Below, piece after piece: positions 1 to 10,773 of a stretch of 64,000 bases of DNA (the first letter of the stretch is position 1; each line of letters opens with the position of its first letter). Source of the stretch: Rutstroemia sp. NJR-2017a BVV2 (lineage: Eukaryota; Ascomycota; Leotiomycetes; Helotiales; Rutstroemiaceae). The position numbers were made by a program, and so were the translations under genes. The notes below the pieces were generated by a model that saw only the letters and a program-made list of their open reading frames with translations, was not told the origin of the DNA and made no database searches. The stretch lies in NCBI GenBank assembly GCA_002946415.1, contig NJPS01000034.1:1-64000 (forward strand). Reading direction: 5' to 3'.

Positions 1-1610
1 GGGGGGGGAGGGTGTTGCGGGATTGCGAGGGTTGGGGGGAGGGGGAGGGGGATATATGTGTGTTGAGGGGGGGTGGGGTCGGGGTTGGACGGCGGACAGG
101 GAGAGAGAGGGAGGGGGAGGAGGTGATTGGCGGGTGTGGGCTGGAGGGGAGGTGTTGAGGAAGGAGGGGGGATTGGGTTTGTGGGAGGTTGAGGGAGAGG
201 TAGGGTGGGTTGGGTGGCTCGGAGGAGGGCGGCATGTAGGGTGAGTGGGTGTGGGGATCGGGAGAGCGCGAGAGGTTGCGCGATCGGATGGGATCGTATG
301 ATGAAGGGAGGATCTGAGATTGTGGTGGTTCGAAGGGGCCGGGATGTGGAGATGGCGAGCGGAAGTTTTGGGGTGCGAGGTATGGGTCTGGTGTAGGTGC
401 TTCGACTGGCTGGGGAGTCGTGGGGCGGTGGTATGGTGATTGGTAGATTGGTGCGTACCCTTGATTAGTTGTGCTCATAGGAGAAACATACTCATGAGGC
501 TGTGGTGCGGGAGAATTGAACGGTATTGGTGACTGGATTGGTTGCGGGGAAGGTGTTGGGTTAGGAATTGCTTCGAACGTTGCTTTTGATGGTCGTTTGC
601 TGGTTGTGTTTATTAGCATTTTCCAGCCAAGGAAGTTACATGAAACTTACGGCGATGATACACCTCGAGATACACCCGACTGTCGGTGATTTCCTTTCCG
701 CTTTATGAGGAAGAAAGCCAGAAGTGCAACCCCAATTACAACCACAAGACCACCAATCGTTCCTCCTACGATTGCCCCAGTGTTCGACTTTCCCTTTGCC
801 CCCGAAGATGCTGCCGAAGATGTAGATTGCGGTGCAGAATCAGTCAGAGACGCTTTGCCTGCAGTTGCAGAAGCTGTACTATCGGGTGAACTTGTAGTTG
901 TAGAAGCTGTAGCGGTTGGAAATGATGTGGCTGCCCCAAAGATACTGGGATTCTGTATTGTAATTGCTGGATCAAATGAGACGCCAGTATACACAAACTG
1001 AAGCCGTAGATCTGTAGCTTGTCCAGCAAAACTAGTATCGGCTGTGATGTCTCCCGTTGAAGCTCCGCAGCCAAATTGCGTGTAGCTTTCCGGATAAATT
1101 ATGCGGTAACAGCTCGAAGCTGCCGGACTGGGTATAAAAGTTAGAATGTCTACCTTCGTTGTTCAAAGGCCCTACTAACCATGATAGAACACCATTATTA
1201 ATTAAGAATGAATTTGCACTGTATCCAGCACTATTTTTGTCTATACAAGTCGTGTATAATCCATCTGTACACGGAATAGGAGACGCGCCAGCAGAAGAAG
1301 TCGGACAACATCCCACGAAGCCTAATGTATCATGAATGCATGATGAACCACTCGCACATCCTACTGGCTGAGCCGAGTTTCCCCCAATCCACCCACAGAC
1401 ATCGACGTCCACCGACGATCTTTTGAATATATCCCTTGCTGCCAAAGGTGTATTGGTTGGTCGCGGTGACCATTCATCAGGATTGTATGTAGCTGTTGCC
1501 TTGGCTACAGCCCACGGTACTGCGCTCGCATACCCAAATATTGAGGAAAATAAAAGAATTGTCGCTGGAGAAGGCATCGCAAACAGCCTGATATTGGGGC
1601 TCCTGGACAT
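1..1610 (-). CDS. Cys-rich surface/wall membrane protein with long proline-rich cytoplasmic tail (partial, runs off left edge)
   Basis: Three exons on the minus strand: 1610-1180, 1127-651 and 599 to the edge. The introns (1128-1179, donor GTTAGT; 600-650, donor GTAAGT) have CTAAC/CTAAT branch points and keep the frame. The start at 1610 sits in AACAATGTCC; a second in-frame ATG lies at 1577. Residues 1-30 look like a signal peptide ending in Ala-Ser-Ala. Next comes a Cys-rich ectodomain (about 51-180), a Ser/Thr/Ala-rich stalk, one membrane segment at about 262-285 of the Gly-rich type followed by KRK, and then at least 215 residues rich in Pro and Ser with no stop before base 1. This is the architecture of fungal wall-sensor or mucin-like proteins such as WSC and Mid2 types, but I see no clear WSC domain. 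Function in wall sensing is an inference. The ligand and C-terminus are unknown. Confidence 0.8.
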
Positions 1611-3266
1611 TGTTTCCCAAGGAGCTTGACAAAAACGAACAACAGAACGAAAGAAGAGAAGAAGCGCAAGAAGTCGAAAAGGTCCAAAAGTACACCAGGA
1701 AGGAATTTGGAAGCTTAAATGAGAGGATGTAAGCTCTAATTGAGCAATTCAGAGTCGATTCCATCACGCCGCAGATCTGAGTGAGAGGGCTCCCAGGAAG
1801 GGGGCCAGAAAAATCCCACGACCATAATAATAATTTTTTTTCCAGAGTTCTTCCGTGTAAAACACCATGTAACTGCCATAATCATAAAACCCCATTGGAT
1901 TGCGAGCGAAGGATGCTACCGCAGGGTTATTTTAACCAGATTCTGCGTAGAATCGCGTTGAGGTTCTCAAAGGGGCTGTGGGATTTGTGAGATGTAACCA
2001 AACTCTCACAATCAAAAGATTGGCTTCGCCTCTTTCAGAATTGGGTACAGCTGCTGCAACAAGACATGCAAGTTTCGGAACGAGCAGTTTGTATTCAAAA
2101 AGACTCCTTTCAAGATACTGAAACTGCCCGGTATGCAGTCTCTCACCATACGCCACATGTTCGTTGTTGTTCATCGTATCAGATATATGTTGGTGGTCTC
2201 CGGACAGTTCTGTACCTGCATTCGCGACGATGAAGGATCGGGGGTTGGTTCCCGAGCTTACATACAGTCCATAACTACCACCTGCTCTGCACAGTCATAC
2301 ACGTGTCTTGGCTTTTAATCCCCACCAGATACAAGTATTTTTGTTTCGTACGAGCTTACATACAGATGCCAATGTCTATTTTTGTGTCTGGCTGCATTTC
2401 AATGAAGCCATCTTCTAGAAGGACAAGGATAGTAATCAAATTATAATAGATTGGGGTGAGCTTACATGAGGAGCCTCACGAACTCTTTCACAATGATTTC
2501 TAACAATTGAATACTTTCATCGGCAATGCTATGTTCGCACGTGGTGGTAGAAATACTGAGTTTTCTGCTGTTCAGAGGCGTAGGATTCAAGAAATGAAGT
2601 CTTGACCAATGGCTCCTACTCGCTACCTCAGCTCGAATCCTTGTGAAGTCGCGAGAGCATATTACCAATATTCTAATATGCTGGTTCATTTCGAGCATGA
2701 GGCCAATAATGAAGGGAAAGGGAAACAAAAAGAAGAAGAGTTCGGAAAGGTCGTATGTAGTTCTGGCTTCTCAGCTCTGGCCAGATGCTGCGTCATATCG
2801 AAACATGGCCATCACAGTCATTGTTCTTGCAATTTTCGACTCTGGTCGCCCATCCAACAATTCAGCAATCCAGGCAATCCTTAAGAGAGTGATCTCATTT
2901 CGTGAAATCTCTATACGACGTATATTCGCGCATCGTTAAACGTTGTAGAAACATAAAGACCAACATCGCCCGACATCAGTCAACAGCTCTCAACACCGAT
3001 GCGCGCATTTAGATTCGCGCCGGAAGTTCATATCAACGGTGGGTGTGTTAATGCCAGTCGCAGAGGAATGTAATATTCCTGTCTCGGGTTCAAAGACAAA
3101 GTGTGATGCCGATTGTGCCAGTTTTGAAAGTCCAGGCAAAACGCATATCTGGCCCGTTCTCATTTCATGCTCAATCATGGTACAAATGGATCCGTGTGAT
3201 AATTGATCCAAGTGCTTGCTTGAACATCGGATGAAGCTGCCTGAGAAGCGCGATCGTTCCAATTTG
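1611..3266. other. Intergenic, no gene seen
   Basis: The interval lies upstream of the surface-protein gene and downstream of a possible small gene. Only short ORFs without coding character are present. Composition is mixed with no long repeat. The part next to 1611 holds CT-rich sequence on the minus strand and is probably the promoter and leader of the surface-protein gene. Confidence 0.5.
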
Positions 3267-3491
3267 CTAAGGTAGCTCATGAAACTTGGTCGTTGTTCCA
3301 CTCAAACTTGGATTGTTAGCTTGGAGAGCGCAGACTTCAAGGCGAGGTGCTTACAATTGACCTTTTGTTGAAAACGACGCATTCTCGCTCTCCTCTTCAT
3401 CCGATATTCCTTCACGGTCACAGGTGTCCCTGAAAGCGAAGCAGTTGAACTTCTGGCAAAGACTCTCGAGGTCGTTCTCGGCAGTTGCCAT
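3267..3491 (-). CDS. Possible small spliced gene, 58-aa product, unknown function
   Basis: An ATG at 3491 stands in a strong fungal start context (CCCACAATGGCA) after a pyrimidine-rich stretch. Exon 1 (3491-3355) encodes an acidic 45-residue segment with four Cys and the run DEEESEN. A textbook intron (3354-3307, 48 nt, GTAAGC donor, GCTAAC branch point, AAG acceptor) joins it in phase to a short exon 2 ending at a TAG at 3267-3269. The total is 58 residues. No family is recognised. The good start context and complete splice signals are the only evidence; it could be a chance arrangement or part of a longer gene. Confidence 0.3.
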
Positions 3492-4715
3492 TGTGGGAAA
3501 ATGTAGCGGAGATAAAACGTGACAGAGAATGGAGGTGACACAGTTGACATTCTACGCGTAGGTGGCCGGTGTATTTAAGTCCAAAGGTAATCGGATAGTG
3601 GAGGTATAAGAGGAAGTCGCGTATTGAGAGTATGATTGCGACGAGGAAAGTTTGGTGGAAGTGGATTTAACAGGAAGACCAGGGTTTCGTTCTTGCTGTT
3701 GCCAAGCACAATCAATTTCACTGAAGAAATGGTTCATCTACTTACAAATTTTCGGCGTTTTGTAACGGAAGAGAAGATGATATCCAAAAGAGACGAGGTA
3801 ATTCAATCTCTCCCGTGGTAATATGAGAAAGGAGTGAGGAGCAGGTTGACTTTTCTTCACTACTGTTGGAACGGAGATGTACTGTCAAATGATCCAACAG
3901 CTGCCTGGATAGATGGAACGCATCGAACTTTCCAGCTCTCCATCCAGTCTTGTACGGATGATTCCAAAATGAGAGAACTTCTGTTTGCTCCACGCACTAA
4001 TGTCTGATGGCCATTTTTGAGTGGGAAGTGTATAGGTTTAGAACTTCATTTGTGGATGTTTCTGTCCTCAAGTCGAGAGCGATCGAGGTATGGGTATCTC
4101 CTCGAAATGGCCATGCTATAACCAAATGATTAGTTGGGTTTTTATGATCTAACTGTGAAGAATTGCTAAATTACTTGAATCGAAGAAAGATATGTATGTA
4201 TAGCGTAGGACCATAAGTGTCCACGTAGCCTTCACTAACCAGATAGTCCAGAACCTTTCGTATCAGATCCGTCTATGTGATTAAGAGAGAGGTTTCCCAG
4301 GTGTACCTGCCGTCGCAATAAGTGCGACTTCCGCACCGGCTAACTTCGTCGTCTAATCAGGAACCACCTCAATCCCTTTCCATACGCCCAACCCTTTTCA
4401 TTCATAACCCAAATTACCAGGTTCCACAACTTCACCAAAACACAATGTTCACCGGAGTCTAGAATGAAGTCAGGCTACATTTTGCTACTTCAACTGAATC
4501 CTGATGTTCCCAGCCATCCCATCTTCACTACTGAATTCCATCGCATCAATCAGGCTCGAACCAATACCATATTCTACAAACGAATCCCTCTCGTCTTCAA
4601 TATCTTCATCGACAAGTAAGCACTCAGATGGCTGTTAGTTACAGTCGCGCTCTTCTTCGCAGACTTAGAACTAACCTTCACACTTTTCCATTTGCCTCGC
4701 CTTGATAAAACTGAT
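3492..4715. other. Intergenic, no gene seen
   Basis: This stretch lies between the possible small gene and the 3' end of the Clr5-ankyrin gene. ORFs at 3552-3737 and 3742-3993 on the minus strand have no recognisable motif and no clear splice partners. Nothing else was identified. Confidence 0.5.
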
Positions 4716-7700
4716 CTAGTCTTCATTTCGAGAATGATTCAAAAGCGTACACACAGCGTCTTGCCCGTTTCTCGCCGCTAAATTTAGTGCGGTTATATAC
4801 TGTGAGCTATTCAGGTCTGCCCCAGCATTGATCAGTAGCTGCAACAGGTCGATGCGGCCATGTTCTGCTGCTCCCTCAAGTGCCGTCCTACCACCCCGAA
4901 TAGAGGGCGCAGCGTTCACATCGGCACGAGCGTCAAGGAGAAACTGTACAATCCTTATATGTCCTTTAATTACGGCAGCTTGGATTGCTGTTACTCCGTA
5001 TGCTTGGCTTGGAGGGGCATTAACTTCTGCATTAGCATTAAGCAGCATCTCAACGAGTTCAATGTTCCCACTCTCAGCTGCTGCTTGGAGTGCCGTACGT
5101 CCCCCATTTTTTGAAGCAGGAAGATTGATATCCGCTTTGGCGTCAAGCAGAACCTGTATCAACTCCATATCCCCCTTCTTTACTGCTGCTTGAAGCGCCG
5201 AAAGTCGATATAAATTTAAGGAACAAGGAGGAGCGTTAACATCTGCACCCGCGTTAAGTAGAACATGGACTAGTTCGATATTCCCCTTCACTACTGCTGT
5301 TTGTAGTGCTGTACTTTCTGAACCTATTGAAGAGGCGTTGATATCCGCACCAGCGTTTATTAGGATCTTGACCAGTTTAATATTCTCATTGTATACTGCC
5401 ACCTGAAGTGCCGTATACTTATCACTTCCCCATGATGCCCAACGTGTAGGAGGAGCGTCAATATCGGCACCAGCATCAAGTAGAATCTGAACTAGTCCAA
5501 TATTCCCGTTTCGTGTTGCCGCTTGAAGTACTGTTCTTCCTTCTTCATCTGAAGGAGGAGCATTAATATCTGCACCAGCGTCCACTAGAGTCTGAACTAA
5601 TTTAATACTCCCTCTCTCTGCAGCTGCTTGAAGTGCAGTACGTCCAAATATCTTTGAGGGGGGAGCATTAATATCTGCACCAGCCTCCATTAGAGTCTGC
5701 ACTAATTTAATATTCCCCCCTTCTGCTGCTGCTTGAAGTGCAGTACGTCCAAAGCTCTTTGAGGGAGGAGCATTAATATCTGCACCAACGTCCACTAGAA
5801 TCTGAACTAATTTAATACTCCCTCTCTCTGCAGCTGCTTGAAGTGCAGTACGTCCTGCGTTTCCTGAAGGAGGAGCGTTAACGTCTGCACCAGCGTCAAG
5901 TAGAACCTGAACGAGTTTGGCATTTCCGCCCCATGATGCTAGCTGGAGTGTGGTACCTGTCTCAAGCTCGTTGAGCCTGCTAACTCCGTTGGGACTGCCC
6001 TCCGAGCTGAACGCGCCACCTTCTGGAGCAGGACCATTGACATCCGCACCAGCATCAAGTAAAAGCTGAACTAATTCGATATTCCCAGTCCGCGCTGCTA
6101 GTTGGAGTGCAGTACATCTCCTGGAACCCCTCCGTGCAGGAGGAGCATTTACATGCGCGCCAGCGTGGAGCAGAGTCTGTACTAGTTCGATATTCTCAGT
6201 TTCTACTGCTGCCTGAAGTGCTGTATATCCATCAAAGTTTGACGGAAAAGCATTAACATCTGCTCCAAAGTCAAGTAAAATCTGTACTATTTCGATATTC
6301 TCATCCTTTGATGCAGCTTGGAGTGCTGTGCTTCCGTTGTAAGTTGAAGGACAAGCATCAATATCTGCACCAGCTTCAAGTAAAATTCGAATTAGTTCGA
6401 TATTTCCATTCATTGCTGCTGCTTGGAGCGCTGTGTATCCACATTCAGTTGGAGAAGCATTAACATTAGCACCACTGTGAAGTAAGATCTTAACTACTTC
6501 AATATGCCCCTTCTTTGCTGCTACTTGTAGGGCTGTATGTCCTGAATATGTTGAAGGAGGGGCGTTAATATCCGCGTTAGCATCAAGTAGAATCTTAACT
6601 ACTTCAACATTTCCATTCCTTGCTGCCGCTTGAAGTGCTGTATATGCATCTTTAGGATATCTCCTGCCTAAATGTCCTGCAGGAGGAGCGTTAACATCTG
6701 CACCAGCAGCTAGTAGAATCCGAACTAGTTCGACGTCTCCGAAATATGCAACATATTGAAGAGGGACGGTTGTATGGTATACCACACGTGAGTTGCCAGT
6801 GCGGTGGACGGTTCTACAGTATACCATACTTGAGTTGGGGTTTACTCCTGCAGCGAGTAAAATGTTTGTAAATCGTGCATTTTTAAGTCGCAATGCGCTT
6901 GGAAAGAGATTTGACGCAAATGCCTCAATTGTCGACGATTTAATAGAGAGCAGCTTAGCAATTAGATCGTATCCCCGAATTTCATCGATCCACGAAATGA
7001 TTTTGTCGACATCGCTATCAGAGAGTAGGTTGTTCGAAAGAAGATTGATCGTGTAATTGAGGAACTGGAGTAATCCGTCGTAGTGAGGTTTAAGGATCCT
7101 ACCAGCACCTTCTAGGAGCTCGCCATCGCGCCTTTCCAATATGAAAGGTTTGAAATAAGAATAGAGAATATGGGTATATCTTTCCGTATTCACTACGGGT
7201 GAGTCTGAAGTCCAGCTGATAACAAGACTATTAAGGATGGGACCAAATCCTAACTTATTGGTGAATTCCAGAACTGTTCCATGGTGCTTTTCCGGCGGGT
7301 TTAGGGGGTATCTCAAGTTTATGCTTTCCTGTATTGAATGCCTAAGCTGAAGGCTATCCATAATAGAGATACCGCGGTACACGTCAGTCGGATGCTCTAA
7401 TGATGGGCCGTTATCATTAATTTGATCGCAATAATCACCTATGCTAATGTTAGAAAGAAAAGAAGTATTGGTTTTTTTTACGATAGGATCCTATACCTCC
7501 TTGTGCCCTCAGAAAGGTATGAAATAGAACGCGAAATTTGAACCAAGGAAGTTTATCTAACAACAAATTAGATGGCGCTGGTGACGGCGTTCGAGCGACA
7601 ACTGCTGTCGAAGATTCCGCAGGTTGTGACCCGGAGAGTGTATGGATGGTTAGAGGGAGCCACGGCGCGATATCGCTGTTAGGAGATAATCCTGGAGTTC

Positions 7701-8381
7701 TGAGATCAAACATATCTAGTGATAGACAAGAAAAGTACTCATCCCACATGATGGGGGTAGGATACGTGTAAGGAAGATTTGATGGTGATAGTGGTCCTGG
7801 AGATGCTTGCGAAGTAGACTGCCCTGACGCCGTCTTATCATGGCCCCCGACCGAAGTAAAATAGGAAATACTTGGGGAGGCGGGCACTTCCAAATAAGAT
7901 ATCAGCTCAGGTGCAACTTCTATATCGTGTCAGAACATACCTGAAGCTATGGTTGTAATAACATTAATAGCTTGCCGTTTTGCAAAGTGTGGGATTTTTT
8001 CTTCAGGTACTGGCCTGCCATTCGACCCGAACCCAAACTCCCCGCCCTCTTCCTCTTTACGTCGTTTCCTGTTTTTTTCTATTTTCCAGACCCCTAATTG
8101 CTCAAAAAGTTTACGGCGACTATTCCCTCCGTTAGTAACATCTAGAACGAGACGCGGTGACTAGATGGGTGCTACCTTGTTTTAAAGGCGAAATCTCTTT
8201 CTAGAATTTTAACAGTATCTTCGACGGTTTTCCCATCCTCTATGTAGAGTCGGGAGATTGTCTGCTTCTGGTGCTCCCATTCCGTCTCTGTATGGTGATA
8301 GCGACGTTGTTTCACAATGCGATTGTTTGGTTGCGCCGGGATCTCAACTGCTTTCGCAACAAGCGACCGATAAGGAGGCAT
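4716..8381 (-). CDS. Clr5-domain protein with about 19 ankyrin repeats
   Basis: Four minus-strand exons. Exon 1 (8381-8176) and exon 2 (from 8119) carry a fungal Clr5 domain at about residues 33-90: a Trp-Glu helix, the RLYIEDGKT segment, then RRKLFEQLGVWK. Intron 8120-8175 and intron 7439-7496 are canonical. The middle intron is uncertain: donor GTATGT at 7940, with acceptor at 7824 (117 nt) or 7920 (only 21 nt). An in-frame TGA at 7930-7932 must be spliced out. Exon 3 is Ser/Pro-rich. Exon 4 (7438-4716) holds about 19 ankyrin repeats of the TALQAAA..GN type, most ending in GADINAPPS. With the 117-nt intron the protein is 1144 aa. Clr5 was named after an S. pombe silencing factor; in filamentous fungi it is often fused to ankyrin or TPR repeats, of unknown role. 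A nuclear or regulatory role is an inference. Confidence 0.8.
5560..5870 (-). repeat. Near-identical ankyrin-encoding tandem units within the Clr5-ankyrin gene
   Basis: Three consecutive units of roughly 100 bp are much more alike at the DNA level than the other ankyrin units. The shared stretches include CTCTCTCTGCAGCTGCTTG and GGAGCATTAATATCTGCACC. They encode repeats 9-11, with the FGRTALQAAAE and GADINAPPSK blocks nearly unchanged. This indicates recent unit duplication or gene conversion inside the array. Confidence 0.75.
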
Positions 8382-9451
8382 CCTTGCTTATGCTCTCATC
8401 ACAAATCGGCCAGGTGCTATGGACTCAAAGGGAAAGAGTGAACTTCAAAGCATGCTGTAATTGAGCAAAAAGATATTTCTAGGTAGCTGTGATCATTCAG
8501 TTGATATGACAGATGTGGAACACACCCAACACTCCAAAAGTGCACTCGGTTGTGCAACCATTTAGCAAAGTGCACAAGGCAGAATGTGCCAATGAACTGT
8601 GTACTCGGTTTGTGCAACAACAAAGTGCACAAAGCAGAATGAGCCAATGAACTGTGTACTCGGTTTGTGCAACAACAAAGTGCACAAGGCAGAATGAGCC
8701 AATGAACGAAAATATATTGCATACGGTATTTGGGGCCGTAGGATGACATTGCCATGCAGGCAGGGGCCTAGCTGAGGTCAGATCTTACCAATGATAATAA
8801 AGTATAGAAGTGCAATCCGATCGGCAGCTGTATTTGAAAATTAAAGCTTAAGAGGCTGCTAAATCAGGAATAATAAGACCCGATTCAACGGCCAATTAAA
8901 TTAATTGCAAAAGTGCATAAGAGTTCAAAAGGGCTCGTAGATATTAAGTCGGGCGGTATGAATCGCAGGTCGCCTCGATCCCCTGACTAGCCATGACAGC
9001 GGAGTCAATTTCTATCTTCAAGATCTACCGCAGAAACGTCGGGTTTCTTTCCTCCAACAAATCACGAAGTCCGGAAAAACCTATTGCACTGTTGTTATAA
9101 CGTTCTATGCGAGGAGAGCAAAATAAGGCGCAATGGCATACACGAGTCCCAGGTATCGAGAATAAGGCAAAGGAGCCGGTTCTAAACACACTGGCATCCT
9201 CGTTGTCGTAGATTATAAGTATTCCTCACTTTCATTCATACTATCTTTGAGGTTTTCGTTGCGCACATCATTCTCACTTAAGCTTGCAGATACAGGCATT
9301 TCTATCATTCTCAGGAAATATTCCTTTTCACAACAAGTGACAGCCATACACAAGCTTGTACGCTAGTCTAAAACTCTCTAGCCTTTCTCAATACCTTCAT
9401 CAAGTCAAACTCCATCTACTGCTTGATATTCAGCTCTCTACGGCTTACAGT
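8382..9451. other. Intergenic with a minisatellite; leaders of two genes
   Basis: This is the probable divergent promoter region between the Clr5-ankyrin gene (minus) and the small gene starting at 9452 (plus). It contains the 55-bp tandem repeat at 8570-8708. From about 9230 the plus strand becomes CT- and CA-rich, as in a fungal 5' leader. No protein gene is seen. Confidence 0.6.
8570..8708. repeat. 55-bp tandem repeat (about 2.5 copies)
   Basis: Units start at 8570, 8625 and 8680 with GTGCACAA(G/A)GCAGAATG, followed by GCCAATGAACTGTGTACTCGG and TTGTGCAACAACAAA. The third is partial and ends near 8708. A degenerate half unit (GTGCACTCGGTTGTGCAACC) precedes them at about 8540. The array lies about 190 bp upstream of the Clr5-ankyrin start codon. 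Confidence 0.9.
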
Positions 9452-9780
9452 ATGTTTCCAAACATCGATAGTGGTTCTAAGACCGAGATGTAAGTCAACA
9501 TACTTCTCCCCAAAACAATACAAGCGGCTTATTAATCTCCATCAGGCACAACCACTCAAATTCTGGAGAGCTTGTCGGTGTTGGAGCCTGGACGAATGGT
9601 CATGATTCGGAAGACAAGGTGTCGAAGAAGGCCGACGAGAAGAAGAAGAAGAAGGAGATAGCATCTGGAGACAACCTCAACGGACGATCTCAGCCGAAGA
9701 GCTCGGAGCGGAACAAAAGCCCTATGACACGATGGCTGGATGAGAACAGGGAGGCTGGTCCATGGAGTAATGAAAAATAG
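9452..9780 (+). CDS. Small spliced gene, 90-aa hydrophilic protein, unknown function
   Basis: Exon 1 (9452-9489) begins at ATG TTT CCA AAC and encodes 12 residues. Intron 9490-9545 (56 nt) has a GTAAGT donor and ATCAG acceptor, and exon 2 (9546-9780) stays open to a TAG. The product has 90 residues, with a Gly/Asn/His-rich N-terminal third (GELVGVGAWTNGHD), a Lys-rich middle (KKADEKKKKKE) and a C-terminal MTRWLDENREAGPWSN segment. It has no signal peptide or membrane segment. The upstream 200 bp is CT/CA-rich like an mRNA leader. No family is recognised. The short first exon hides it from plain ORF calling, but splice phase and coding character both support it. Confidence 0.6.
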
Positions 9781-9839
9781 GGAGAAATGGTCGTTAACGA
9801 TCGATGTTTAAATTTTACCAGGTTTATCACTACACTGAA

Positions 9840-9976
9840 TATTGCCCTTATTGTGTTTTGATAACGCAGTTCCGAGTCCGGCGGAGTATTCCACAGGTCA
9901 AAAAACGGATGCAGCAAAGCTTGAGACGCACTTGGTCGTTCAGTAGGCTCGGGGTTTAGCAAACTTTGCAAAAGAT
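9840..9976 (-). pseudogene. Protein-kinase C-lobe remnant
   Basis: After an acceptor-like TTTTTGCAG at 9985-9977, the minus strand encodes LLQSLLNPEPTERPSASQAL followed by LHPFFDLW. This is the classic kinase subdomain XI pattern (conserved Arg in ERPSA, then HPFF). The reading continues for about 20 residues into sequence that overlaps the 3' end of the small gene on the other strand. Upstream on the minus strand (10000-10630) only broken fragments are visible, with stops and no HRD, DFG or Gly-rich loop that I can find. It is most likely a decayed kinase, or the last exon of one with introns I could not resolve. Confidence 0.4.
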
Positions 9977-10773
9977 CTGCAAAAATACCACGAGTTTGTC
10001 ACTCGCAGTTAGTCATAGACGACGCATACTAGGAATTGACCATAGAATGCAAGTCAGCGGAAGGCAGACGTGATTTGTGCAGAAAAGACTCCCCCGCTAG
10101 CTGCAAAGCAAAGTAGATCTGACTATGCACAATGAATCACCTGCAAAGGAACCTCTTGCTATGCACAACACCACCCACGCCGTTGTGAAGCACTACTCCA
10201 CAGGCTAAAAAGTAGAAGTTTGGAGATCAAGCGTAGATAGTATTCTTCAATGACTGACCTGAGCTCAGGTTACATATCTTCCTTCATCTTGTCCAGCCGT
10301 GTAAACGTATGCAGGACATGCGAAGGAAAGAAGGGGCAACTGTGATTGAAATCATACGGAAAAATAATGGTGGAGCTCCGCCCATCGAGGCAACATCGAT
10401 CTGGATATAAGAAACTGTTCTAATGCATTGCGTACTCAATTCGAACAGAAGGGTCTCACTAGATGTGATGTTTCAGTAGTGTTGATATTTTGTGTACAAA
10501 AAAGAGCGTGCTTGAGCAAACCGGTGAACAAAGAAAACGGCTGGCCACCGCGCCGATGACGAACCTCGGCAGAAACTCGCTCGCGGTCCCTCAACTCAAC
10601 TTGTGAATATTGAATTGTTCTTGCCACACCTAGAACATTCTCCTATGATTAACACCACTGTATATACATAGATTCACGCACAAATTGTTTCCCCATCTGC
10701 GACAAACCTTTCTCCTATATCTGCACTACTGCTGCTCGAGTCGCGCAGATAATCTGCCACCAAACTTATCATC
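9977..10773. other. Intergenic; Lon promoter and possible kinase decay
   Basis: The interval runs from the kinase remnant to the Lon start codon. The 140 bases before 10774 are probably the Lon promoter and leader. A 63-codon minus-strand ORF at 10436-10627 contains a basic segment (EVRHRRGGQPF) that might belong to the decayed kinase, but this is not established. Confidence 0.4.

Noticed and set aside
4828..5193. Open frames antisense to the ankyrin gene
   Set aside because: They mirror the codon periodicity of the ankyrin repeats.
8570..8708. Possible CRISPR-like array
   Set aside because: The repeats are directly abutting 55-bp units without variable spacers, in a fungal genome; a plain minisatellite.
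8941..9000. Possible tRNA-like segment with a CGATCCC stretch
   Set aside because: No acceptor stem or anticodon arm could be paired; no tRNA was found anywhere in the window by eye.
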